Shown in pieces: positions 1 to 5,710 of a stretch of 7,285 bases of DNA (positions within the stretch are counted from its first letter, which is position 1; each line of letters starts with the position of its first letter). The stretch is from positions 1-7,285 of the forward strand of contig JAFYMU010000137.1 in assembly GCA_017548245.1 (NCBI GenBank). Direction: 5' to 3'. The notes beneath the pieces are model-generated. The model did not search any database, was not told the DNA's origin, and worked only from the letters and a program-made list of their open reading frames with translations. This stretch comes from Kiritimatiellia bacterium. Lineage in GTDB: Bacteria > Verrucomicrobiota > Kiritimatiellia > RFP12 > DVOR01. Position numbers and translations under genes: made by a program.

Positions 1-892
1 CAAAGCCTTCGAGGTCGCCCTTTTCGAGGAGTGCGGCACCCTGAATCACACGTTCGTCTTCGCCGATGGGGTGTGCAGCACGGTTCGCCACGATGGTGTC
101 CAAACCGCTCTTATGGGCTTCCCATTCAGCCATCGAGACGTCGCGCAAGGCGGCCACGGGGTGCGGGAGCACCTTGGCAAAGTAGGCGGCGGCATCTTCG
201 CAAGCCTGACGGCGGGTGGCGTACTGGCCATCGACGAGGGCGTGCTTAGCGTGCGGGTTGCACATCAAGAAGCAAACGCTGGGGCCCATATCCACGGTTT
301 CCACGTCGAGCGAACGGAAATCGGTCTTCACCAACATGCCTTCCACGCCGCAGAGCGAGGAGATCTGGTCCAAGAGACCGCAGGGGCAACCGGCATAATC
401 GCGTTCGGCGGCCTGACCAATCTTAGCCAAGGTCACATTGTCAGCGGTGATGCCGTAGAGTTCGCAGACGGCCTTGGCGGTGCACATTTCCAATGCAGCC
501 GAGGAGGAGAGGCCAAAGCCCATCGGAACGTTACCCAAGAACATGGCATCAAAGCCCGTGTCCTGTGCCTTGAGGGCATTCAAACCTGCCACGGTGCCGA
601 TGACGTAGTTCGCCCACGTATCTTCGGTCACAGCCGTTGCGCCGGTCAAGGGGAAGGTGACCTCGTGCATCAAGTCGCCCGCCACGATACGATTCACGCC
701 CTTGTCATTACGCGAGATGGCGAAGAACGTACCATAGTTGATGGCGGCCGAGAAGACATAACCTTCGTTGTAGTCGGTGTGGTTGCCCAATACTTCAATG
801 CGGCCAGGCGCATAAGCGACCACGGTCGGAGCCTTGCCATAGTGGGCGGTGTACTTTTCGATGAGTTCGTTGTAAACGGTTTCGTTAATCAT
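1..892 (-). CDS. galK: Galactokinase (GHMP kinase family), C-terminus cut off by window edge
   Basis: Phosphorylates alpha-D-galactose with ATP to galactose-1-phosphate, the entry step of the Leloir pathway, in the cytoplasm. The first 297 residues are visible (E. coli GalK has 382), starting MINETVYNELIEKY. Family marks in order: the galactokinase signature at about residues 28-46 (APGRIEVLGNHTDYNEG), the ATP-binding GHMP loop at 123-135 (PMGFGLSSSAALE), the catalytic-base region CGLLDQISS with Asp175, and ALVDGQYATRR with Tyr224 matching the substrate-contacting Tyr. The signature has Asn37 where classical galactokinases have the sugar-contacting Glu, and Glu33 where they have Asn, so exact substrate preference is open. 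The ATG at 892 is chosen because homology begins at once; its ribosome site is weak (GAAAGAA). It lies 76 bp downstream of manB on the same strand and is probably co-transcribed with it. A related GHMP sugar kinase is the main alternative. Confidence 0.9.
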   Translation of the reverse strand, partial: MINETVYNELIEKYTAHYGKAPTVVAYAPGRIEVLGNHTDYNEGYVFSAAINYGTFFAISRNDKGVNRIVAGDLMHEVTFPLTGATAVTEDTWANYVIGTVAGLNALKAQDTGFDAMFLGNVPMGFGLSSSAALEMCTAKAVCELYGITADNVTLAKIGQAAERDYAGCPCGLLDQISSLCGVEGMLVKTDFRSLDVETVDMGPSVCFLMCNPHAKHALVDGQYATRRQACEDAAAYFAKVLPHPVAALRDVSMAEWEAHKSGLDTIVANRAAHPIGEDERVIQGAALLEKGDLEGF

Positions 893-922
893 ATCCAAAT
901 TCTTTCAACTGAGACCTTGCGG

Positions 923-955
923 AAACGGCTGAATGGCGAACGCATCCAGCCGTTT
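923..955 (-). other. Stem-loop between manB and galK
   Basis: AAACGGCTG at 923-931 and CAGCCGTTT at 947-955 are perfect inverted repeats. In the minus-strand transcript the stem extends inward by four more pairs (one G-U), giving about 13 pairs closed by a 7-nt loop. No U-tract follows in the direction of transcription, so it is not a standard intrinsic terminator. Its position after the manB stop and upstream of the galK start fits an mRNA-stabilising hairpin, partial attenuator or processing site (inference). Confidence 0.6.
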
Positions 956-968
956 TGGGGTGTAACGA

Positions 969-2294
969 TTACTGGCGAATCAAGGCGAGGACTTCGTCGC
1001 GCTTCGCTTCCATCTCTTCCACACTCTTGGTGCTTTCGAGATTCAAGCGCACGAGGGGTTCGGTGTTCGAACAACGCACGTTGAACCACCACGTCGGGTA
1101 TTCCACGCTCACGCCGTCCAACTCATAGACCTTACCGTCAGCATACTTCGTCTTGATTTCGGCGAGGATTTCCTGCGGATCGCGCGACACCTTGGTGTTG
1201 ATTTCGCCCGAGCAAGCATACTTGCGCAAGGGGGCGATGAGTTCCGAGAGCGGCTTATCCGAGTTCGTCACGATGTTGCAGAGTGCAATCACCGCCATCG
1301 ACGAGGATTCTGCCACATAGTTGTCACGGAAGTAGTAGTGACCCGAGAGTTCGCCAGCGAAGATAGCCTTGTGTTCGCGCATCTGAGCCTTGATGAAGGC
1401 GTGACCCACGCGGCTCATCATAGCAACGCCACCGGCGGCTTCAATCACTTCCTTCACGACCTGGCTCGAACGCAAATCGTAGAAAATTACACCCTTTTCA
1501 CGGCAGAGCACATCCTGAGCAATCAACGCCGTGATCAAGTCCATCGGGATGATATCACCCTTTTCATCAATGAAGCCAGCGCGGTCTGCGTCACCGTCAA
1601 AGGCGACACCGAAGTCATACTGACCCGCGCGCACTTCCTTCTGTAAGTCAACGAGCGTGGCGTGGTGGAGGGGGTTTGCTTCATGGTTCGGGAAGCTGCC
1701 ATCGATGTCGCCAAAGAGACGGGTCTGGTCGATTTCGTCTTCAAAGGTCTTGGCTTCAGGGATACCCATGCCGTTGGCATAGTCAATGGCCAACTTCGGA
1801 CGGCGGCCAAACTTCATGAAGGGGCGGATGTGTTCCTTGTAAGCCGGCAAAATGTCGTGCGTGCTTACGGCGCCAGTCGTGTCGGCCACCGGCTTGAAGG
1901 CCTGCGACTTCACGATGGCTTCGATATCTTCAATGCCCGTCACGCCCGAAATCGGCACGGCATCAGCGCGGCAGAGCTTAAAACCGTTCCACTCGGCAGG
2001 GTTGTGCGAAGCGGTAATCATGATGGAACCCTCTGCACCGAGCGAACCATTGGCGTAGTAGTTCATCGGTGTCGAACAGAGACCGATATCAATCACATCG
2101 GCGCCCATCTCCGTGATACCGCGCGTCAATGCCTCCTGCAACGGAATCGAGTGTGGACGGCAGTCACGACCAATAACTACCTTCTTAGCCTGTGTGAAGG
2201 TCACATATGCCTTGCCGATATCATAGGCAATCGCTTCAGTCAAATCGTCTCCGTAAATGCCACGGATGTCATAAGCTTTGAAAATACCGCTCAT
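969..2294 (-). CDS. manB: Phosphomannomutase/phosphoglucomutase, ManB (CpsG) type
   Basis: Cytoplasmic alpha-D-phosphohexomutase that interconverts hexose-6-phosphate and hexose-1-phosphate (mannose and/or glucose) through a phosphoserine enzyme. The 441-residue protein has the full family layout: N-terminal FKAYDIRG (5-12), active-site loop TASHNP (94-99) with phosphorylated Ser96, metal-binding loop DGDADR (233-238), sugar-recognition loop GELSGHYYFRD (314-324), and the phosphate-binding loop RCSNTEPLVRLNLES near 407-421. It closely resembles E. coli CpsG/ManB as I recall that sequence (GHAFIK, SGEIN, SNTEP), and its length is usual for the family. ATG 2294 is preferred over an in-frame TTG at 2300 because AAAGGAG sits 9 nt before it. 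It lies between the alpha-galactosidase-like gene and galK, all in one direction, so it may supply the mutase step of galactose use or make mannose-1-phosphate. Motifs alone do not decide between mannose and glucose. Confidence 0.93.
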   Translation of the reverse strand: MSGIFKAYDIRGIYGDDLTEAIAYDIGKAYVTFTQAKKVVIGRDCRPHSIPLQEALTRGITEMGADVIDIGLCSTPMNYYANGSLGAEGSIMITASHNPAEWNGFKLCRADAVPISGVTGIEDIEAIVKSQAFKPVADTTGAVSTHDILPAYKEHIRPFMKFGRRPKLAIDYANGMGIPEAKTFEDEIDQTRLFGDIDGSFPNHEANPLHHATLVDLQKEVRAGQYDFGVAFDGDADRAGFIDEKGDIIPMDLITALIAQDVLCREKGVIFYDLRSSQVVKEVIEAAGGVAMMSRVGHAFIKAQMREHKAIFAGELSGHYYFRDNYVAESSSMAVIALCNIVTNSDKPLSELIAPLRKYACSGEINTKVSRDPQEILAEIKTKYADGKVYELDGVSVEYPTWWFNVRCSNTEPLVRLNLESTKSVEEMEAKRDEVLALIRQ

Positions 2295-2303
2295 AATCAA
2301 ATG

Positions 2304-2310
2304 CTCCTTT
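2304..2310 (-). promoter_or_regulatory. Ribosome binding site deciding the manB start
   Basis: AAAGGAG on the minus strand lies 9 nt before ATG 2294. It is only 3 nt from the in-frame TTG at 2300, which argues against that earlier start. Confidence 0.8.
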
Positions 2311-2326
2311 TGAGGTTGATACCATT

Positions 2327-2356
2327 ATCATAGCATAAAACCACCCCCACTGCGAA
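2327..2356 (-). promoter_or_regulatory. Putative sigma70-type promoter of manB-galK
   Basis: On the minus strand, TATGAT (2327-2332, 5 of 6 to TATAAT) lies 18 bp downstream of TTCGCA (2351-2356, 4 of 6 to TTGACA). Just upstream is an A/T-tract block, GAAAAA-CATC-TTTTTC at 2369-2384, which is palindromic and could act as an UP-like element. The promoter would give a leader of roughly 25-30 nt before ATG 2294. It is a pattern match only; the -35 is weak. Confidence 0.45.
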
Positions 2357-2395
2357 CCCTCCCCACGCGAAAAACATCTTTTTCTTTAACGCCAA

Positions 2396-2429
2396 CCACC
2401 CTTATTCGCCTGCTGGTCCAAAAGGGTGG
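2396..2429. repeat. 8-bp inverted repeat upstream of the manB promoter
   Basis: CCACCCTT (2396-2403) and AAGGGTGG (2422-2429) are perfect inverted repeats around an 18-nt loop. The word AAAAGGGT appears at 2420-2427 and again at 2433-2440. It could be a protein site or weak hairpin; no function is recognisable. Confidence 0.35.
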
Positions 2430-2446
2430 CTTAAAAGGGTACTTTG

Positions 2447-2667
2447 AATTGCAGTGGGATTGCCTCTGGAAAAGCAGTGCTTTTGACCATCAATCGCAGT
2501 GCTTTTAACGAGCAAAAGCAGTGCTTTTCAACCCCCAATTCCACTGCTTTTGAAGCCTCTTGAATCGAGGCTCAATTGGGGGTTGAATCGAGGCTCGATT
2601 GCACTTCAATCGAGGTTCAATTGATCGTCAATCGAGGCTCGATTGCGGAGGCAAAACCAGCGCTTTT
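2447..2667. repeat. Mirror-symmetric array of ten 15-bp palindrome-like units
   Basis: Ten 15-mers, each starting AA and ending TT, begin at 2447, 2470, 2492, 2514, 2537, 2563, 2586, 2608, 2630 and 2653. Steps are 23, 22, 22, 23, 26, 23, 22, 22, 23 bp. Left-arm units are built on AAAAGCAGTGCTTTT (exact at 2470 and 2514, an odd palindrome with central G). Right-arm units are built on AATCGAGGCTCGATT (exact at 2586 and 2630, also an odd palindrome). Several units are hybrids, for example AATCGCAGTGCTTTT at 2492. Unit centres are symmetric about 2557. Spacers are 7-8 bp (11 at the centre), and facing spacers are largely reverse complements: 8 of 8, 6 of 7 and 6 of 8 for three pairs, 4 of 7 for the fourth. 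The array lies between the hydrolase stop and the manB promoter. It could be a DNA-binding platform (22-23 bp is about two helical turns) or encode a long structured RNA; I recognise no named element. Confidence 0.85.
2527..2587. repeat. Perfect 14-bp inverted repeat at the array centre with nested stem
   Basis: TTCAACCCCCAATT (2527-2540) and AATTGGGGGTTGAA (2574-2587) are exact reverse complements around a 33-nt loop. The loop contains a second possible stem, AGCCTC (2554-2559) with GAGGCT (2567-2572), around 7 nt. This is the best-paired part of the larger symmetric array. Neither strand carries a clean U-tract after it, so it is not called a terminator. Confidence 0.8.
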
Positions 2668-2677
2668 GAAAGAGGGG

Positions 2678-2698
2678 GCTAAAAAGGGTTGTTTTAGC
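2678..2698. repeat. Small inverted repeat overlapping the hydrolase stop codon
   Basis: GCTAAAA (2678-2684) and TTTTAGC (2692-2698) are perfect inverted repeats around a 7-nt loop. The right arm includes the hydrolase stop codon (2694-2696). The stem is A/T-rich and has no U-tract on the minus strand, so a terminator role is doubtful. Confidence 0.5.
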
Positions 2699-5195
2699 GT
2701 AAGAGGAGGCGGTAGCCGGGTCTGCTGTTAACTTCGAAGAGGAAGGTGGTGAAGGGTGGCAGGGTCCAGTTGAGGGTCTCTGCGGTGGTGGTGGGCCACG
2801 TTGGGGAGAAGGCTCCGGATTGGCCTGCGTTTTCGTAAGCAGTGGTGGAGTTGAAGACGACGGTGGGGTTCACACGGAGGCCTTGGCGTGCGGAGGGCAT
2901 TTCGAGCCACTGGTCAATGGTGCCCGAGATGGTTTGCGCTTGGTTGGAGGGGTTGCGCAACATAATAATGCCTTTGGTGTCACCGAGGGCGGCGTAACCA
3001 TAGATGTCCTTGGGTTGGGACTGGTTCTGTTTTTTAAGGTCTGCGCCATCACCCGGGTCGCCGCCAATCCAGTGGACGTCGGTCAAAACGGTTTCGTTCT
3101 GCTTCAACCACTTGATGCCGTTGGCGAGGATGTCCCACCAAGTGTCACTCATAAGGTTGGGGGAGATGTAGTATTCTTGGAGGCCGGTGCCGAGGGCAAC
3201 GCCCATCCACACCTCTGCGGCAAAGTCGGCGCAGGCTGTGGGGGTGGCATATTTTTCGCCAGCATACGCATAATTGCCAGTGCCCTTGTAGTCGGTCATG
3301 GTGTTGTTGGGCGAGGAGGGGCAGACGATAATGCCGTGCATCATCATAGAGTTCAACGGGAAGAGGGGCGCTTTGGAGACGAAACGGTCGTGGATGATGT
3401 TGTCGCGGTAGGTGACCCACTTTTGGCGTTGGGTACCCACGCTGCCCAACCAGTCGCAGTCGCCATCGCCCTTCCAAATGCTATCGCACCACATGAGCCA
3501 GTAGGGGGAGGCCCAAGTGCCGACGGTACAGTTGATAAAGACATCCTGCTTGGCGGCACGCATTTCGGCACAGAGGTTACCGACGGCGCGCAAGTCTGCG
3601 GCATATTGTTCGGCGGCACCCGTAGCATCGCTGCCCGAACCCATACGGTCAAACTTGAAGAGGTTCATGTCGTAGTCCTGAATCATCTGCAAGACGCGAT
3701 CACGGAAGGCGGCATAGTAGGTGGGTTTGGAGAGTTGCAAGCCCGAGGCGTTTGAATCAACGTAACCCATCTTCTTGGCGTAGGCCAAACGTGCGCTGAA
3801 GGAACCGCCATAACCGCCAAAGGGACTCATCCAACAGGAGATGGAGGCGCCTTTCACTTGGTGGGCTTCTGCGGCAAGGTTAGTAAAGCCATTGGGGAAG
3901 TTGGCGTTGAAGCCCCAGAGGGAGTTCCATTCGTCCCAGCCATCATCCCAGAGGTAGGAGTTGATAAAGACGCCACGCTTCTCCCAGAGTTCCGAACGGA
4001 AGGCGCGCATTGATTCCAATGCTTCTTGTTCGCTAAAACGCCCCGAGACGTCCTTGTCATTACGATTGATGCAGAGGTCGTACCACGAGTTGTAGTGCGG
4101 CAAGACACGATGAGGATGGGCGCGTTCGGCATTCAGATAACGATTGAAGGTGCGACGCAACTGCGAGGCTTCGTTGCACCACCCCTGAACAACAGAAAAG
4201 GAGATGGTTTCCCCTGCGCGCAAGGTATCTGCGACAGGAATGTATGCACTCATCGTTGGCGGGAGGGTGGACTCGGTAATTGCGATGTGATTGGCGCCAT
4301 CTAATTTGATGTCACCATTTGAAGCCCAACCTTGATTGGCGCTTGGATCGTTATTGGCGTGCGTGCCACAGGTCACTTTGAGGAGCACCTTTGCGCCAAC
4401 CGTTAAACCACGCAATGTGTAGGTGTTTTTGGAACTTGCCGAACCACTTTCGCCATCATGGGTATCGGAGGCCAACAGCGTTTGTTTGGTGAGATCAAAG
4501 GCTTCAACGCTGTAATAGAGTGCCTTTAAGTTGCCATTGGTGTACTGTAAGGTGACGTGAAGCTCGGACGCAGTCACCTCCACAGGAACCCAAAAGATGC
4601 CCGAACCGTAGTAGTTGTCATGCTTTCCGTCCCATGTGGGGCCTGTGATGCCTTTGTTAATCAAGTCATCAATGTTGTACGTGCTCTTGGAGGCCATGGG
4701 CTCAAGGGTGCCGGTCACGAGGGTGTACTTTGCCATCGGGTGTTCAATGGCGAACCATTCGCGCGTGTCGCCCTCCTTGGGCGTCATGATCACCACCGCG
4801 CCATCGGTGTTGCCCGAGAGGGTGTAGGTCTTGGTGGCGTCCAAGGCGACCGCATCTGCAAGGTAGACGCGATCAAGGGCAACCTCCTTTGACGTTGGAT
4901 TGGTGAGCGAGACAAGGGTTCGCTGATAGCCACCCGAAGGCAACGTGGCCTCATAGGACTGTAACGTCCATTGAAGCGTGTCGTTGGATTGGGTGAGCGC
5001 ATAGGTGGTCATGGCGCGGGCAGACCGTTCCGAAAGGCGGGCGGCTGTAGGATTGCCCGAAACCGTTTCAACGCGTGCCACCTCGCAGGCGGTCACCGCA
5101 ATTGCGTCACCTTCTTTTAAGGTTGCTTTGGGCAAGATGGCGCCATAGCACGTTGTTGAAAGAAGACCGATAGTACAAATCCACCCAGTACGCAT
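2694..5195 (-). CDS. Secreted clan GH-D glycoside hydrolase, probable alpha-galactosidase (GH36/GH27-like)
   Basis: Probably releases terminal alpha-linked galactose from oligosaccharides or plant/host glycans outside the cytoplasm. The 833-residue product starts MRTGWICTIGLLSTTCYGA, a short signal-peptide-like segment. Residues ~30-180 look beta-rich; ~183-310 are a separate beta-rich module (GPTWDGKHDNYYGSGIFWVPVEV onward); the catalytic barrel spans ~360-700. Barrel landmarks: SYLWDDGWDEW (413-423), CWMSPFGGYGG (454-464), NLFKFDRMG (511-519) with the likely nucleophile Asp516, and CDSIWKGDGDCDW (570-582), whose acidic residues are candidates for the acid/base. A C-terminal beta domain follows. 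ATG 5195 is chosen over an in-frame TTG at 5231 because AAAGGA lies 8 nt before it and the signal peptide begins there. Co-orientation with galK supports galactose as product. Other clan GH-D activities (alpha-N-acetylgalactosaminidase, raffinose-type) remain possible; the ~350-residue N-terminal part is not assigned to a named family. Confidence 0.78.
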   Translation of the reverse strand: MRTGWICTIGLLSTTCYGAILPKATLKEGDAIAVTACEVARVETVSGNPTAARLSERSARAMTTYALTQSNDTLQWTLQSYEATLPSGGYQRTLVSLTNPTSKEVALDRVYLADAVALDATKTYTLSGNTDGAVVIMTPKEGDTREWFAIEHPMAKYTLVTGTLEPMASKSTYNIDDLINKGITGPTWDGKHDNYYGSGIFWVPVEVTASELHVTLQYTNGNLKALYYSVEAFDLTKQTLLASDTHDGESGSASSKNTYTLRGLTVGAKVLLKVTCGTHANNDPSANQGWASNGDIKLDGANHIAITESTLPPTMSAYIPVADTLRAGETISFSVVQGWCNEASQLRRTFNRYLNAERAHPHRVLPHYNSWYDLCINRNDKDVSGRFSEQEALESMRAFRSELWEKRGVFINSYLWDDGWDEWNSLWGFNANFPNGFTNLAAEAHQVKGASISCWMSPFGGYGGSFSARLAYAKKMGYVDSNASGLQLSKPTYYAAFRDRVLQMIQDYDMNLFKFDRMGSGSDATGAAEQYAADLRAVGNLCAEMRAAKQDVFINCTVGTWASPYWLMWCDSIWKGDGDCDWLGSVGTQRQKWVTYRDNIIHDRFVSKAPLFPLNSMMMHGIIVCPSSPNNTMTDYKGTGNYAYAGEKYATPTACADFAAEVWMGVALGTGLQEYYISPNLMSDTWWDILANGIKWLKQNETVLTDVHWIGGDPGDGADLKKQNQSQPKDIYGYAALGDTKGIIMLRNPSNQAQTISGTIDQWLEMPSARQGLRVNPTVVFNSTTAYENAGQSGAFSPTWPTTTAETLNWTLPPFTTFLFEVNSRPGYRLLLR

Positions 5196-5203
5196 GTGAA
5201 AGG

Positions 5204-5209
5204 TCCTTT
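5204..5209 (-). promoter_or_regulatory. Ribosome binding site deciding the hydrolase start
   Basis: AAAGGA on the minus strand is 8 nt before ATG 5195. No comparable site precedes the in-frame TTG at 5231, so the shorter, signal-peptide-bearing protein is preferred. Confidence 0.75.
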
Positions 5210-5246
5210 GTAACGATTCATGTGGAGTCAATTCGTTTATTACTGT

Positions 5247-5275
5247 ATCACAAAGTGGGTGACTGCATTCGTCAA
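5247..5275 (-). promoter_or_regulatory. Putative promoter of the alpha-galactosidase-like gene
   Basis: On the minus strand TTGACG (5270-5275, 5 of 6 to consensus) is followed after 17 bp by TGTGAT (5247-5252, 4 of 6). It would give a leader of about 45 nt. The -10 is weak, so this is a tentative pattern match. The interval from 5276 to about 5370 shows no gene and no other clear signal. Confidence 0.4.
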
Positions 5276-5370
5276 TTACGACAGAGACGCCTGATGCACT
5301 GTTGCCTCTTGTATGCGGATGTCGCCCACGTGCGTTTGCTTGATGCGGCAGAGCAGGGGGTATATTGCGT

Positions 5371-5452
5371 GTTAGACGGGGCTAAAAATCCTTGACTTGA
5401 GAGGTTAGGTTATGCTAATTTATGCGCCGTTTAAACGTTAGCCTATGCTAAT
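5371..5452. promoter_or_regulatory. Three TTAG-N6-CTAA boxes at 33-bp spacing: candidate DtxR/IdeR-like operator
   Basis: TTAGACGGGGCTAA (5372-5385), TTAGGTTATGCTAA (5405-5418) and TTAGCCTATGCTAA (5438-5451) share TTAG-N6-CTAA, each preceded by G, with starts exactly 33 bp apart. The middle box begins TTAGGTTA, identical to the first half of the DtxR/IdeR consensus TTAGGTTAGCCTAACCTAA, and matches 14 of 19 positions overall. The boxes lie just before the -35, across the -10, and downstream of the likely start of feoAB transcription, which suits iron-dependent repression. The regulator itself is not in the window; MntR-type control is an alternative. Confidence 0.75.
5392..5421 (+). promoter_or_regulatory. 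Putative feoAB promoter
   Basis: TTGACT (5392-5397, 5 of 6 to TTGACA) is followed 16-18 bp later by GCTAAT/TAATTT (within 5414-5421) as the -10 candidate. The -10 lies inside or at the edge of the second TTAG-N6-CTAA box, so a protein bound there would block RNA polymerase. The -10 is not a strong match and its exact position is uncertain. Confidence 0.55.
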
Positions 5453-5466
5453 ATGGCGTAGGTGAT

Positions 5467-5471
5467 GAAGG
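5467..5471 (+). promoter_or_regulatory. Ribosome binding site deciding the feoA start
   Basis: GAAGG lies 8 nt before ATG 5480. The upstream in-frame GTG 5462 and ATG 5465 lack a properly spaced site, and the extra residues would exceed the usual FeoA length. Confidence 0.7.
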
Positions 5472-5479
5472 TCTCGACC

Positions 5480-5710
5480 ATGGATATTACAGAGATGAAG
5501 GTGGGTGATCGCGCTGAGATCACCGGTTATACGGAAACAGAAGCGGGTTATCGCGCCAAGTTATTGGCGTTGGGTTTGACGCGTGGTGCAACGATTGAGT
5601 TGATTGGCATTGCACCGATGGGGGATCCGTTGCGCCTGAAAGTGCGTGGGTTTGAGTTGTCGTTGCGCCGTTCGGAGGCGACGATTTTGAATTTGAAGGC
5701 GGTTAAGTGA
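5480..5710 (+). CDS. feoA: FeoA, SH3-like accessory protein of ferrous iron transport
   Basis: Small cytoplasmic protein that works with the FeoB Fe2+ transporter, probably by contacting its soluble domain. The 76-residue product starts MDITEMKVGDRAEITGY and matches the usual FeoA length of about 75. Diagnostic segments are YRAKLLALGLTRGATIEL (compare E. coli YRQKLLSLGMLPGSSFNV), the conserved IAPMGDPLRLKVRGFELSLRRSEA (compare [24 protein letters not shown]), and a terminal NLKAV. The stop codon TGA overlaps the feoB ATG by one base, which indicates translational coupling. It is the first gene after the three-box operator and is likely repressed when iron is plentiful (inference). Confidence 0.94.
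   Translation: MDITEMKVGDRAEITGYTETEAGYRAKLLALGLTRGATIELIGIAPMGDPLRLKVRGFELSLRRSEATILNLKAVK

Noticed and set aside
71..1084. A 337-codon plus-strand open frame over galK
   Set aside because: It lies antisense to a clearly conserved galactokinase and reads into the end of manB. Its protein shows no recognisable motifs, and such long antisense frames are expected from the strong codon bias of the real genes.
2298..2300. TTG start for manB
   Set aside because: The ribosome site would be only 3 nt away; ATG 2294 has 9-nt spacing and gives the usual N-terminus.
2447..2667. CRISPR array
   Set aside because: Units are only 15 bp and spacers 7-8 bp, far below CRISPR sizes. Units are not identical, spacers on opposite sides are complementary, and no cas gene is present.
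2442..2698. Intrinsic terminator of the hydrolase gene
   Set aside because: Several stems are possible, but none is followed by a U-tract on the minus strand. A termination role is possible but cannot be called from sequence.
2820..3755. A 311-codon plus-strand open frame inside the hydrolase gene
   Set aside because: It is antisense to the conserved GH barrel. Its translation is Gly/Val-rich low-information sequence with no family features or convincing ribosome site.
5139..5195. Lipoprotein signal on the hydrolase
   Set aside because: A Cys follows LSTT, but the residues before it do not fit the usual lipobox (small residue such as Ala or Gly just before Cys), so an ordinary signal peptide is preferred.
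5229..5231. TTG start for the hydrolase, adding 12 residues
   Set aside because: It would bury the signal-peptide-like segment behind MTPHESLQRTFH and lacks a spaced ribosome site; ATG 5195 has one.
5428..5437. CGTTTAAACG palindrome as a separate operator
   Set aside because: It is a perfect 10-bp palindrome, but there is only one copy and it sits between two boxes of the better-supported TTAG-N6-CTAA array; it may be chance in an A/T-rich promoter.
5462..5467. GTG/ATG start for feoA upstream of ATG 5480
   Set aside because: The residues MKVST are not part of the FeoA family, and the nearest AGG is only about 2 nt from ATG 5465; ATG 5480 has GAAGG at 8 nt.
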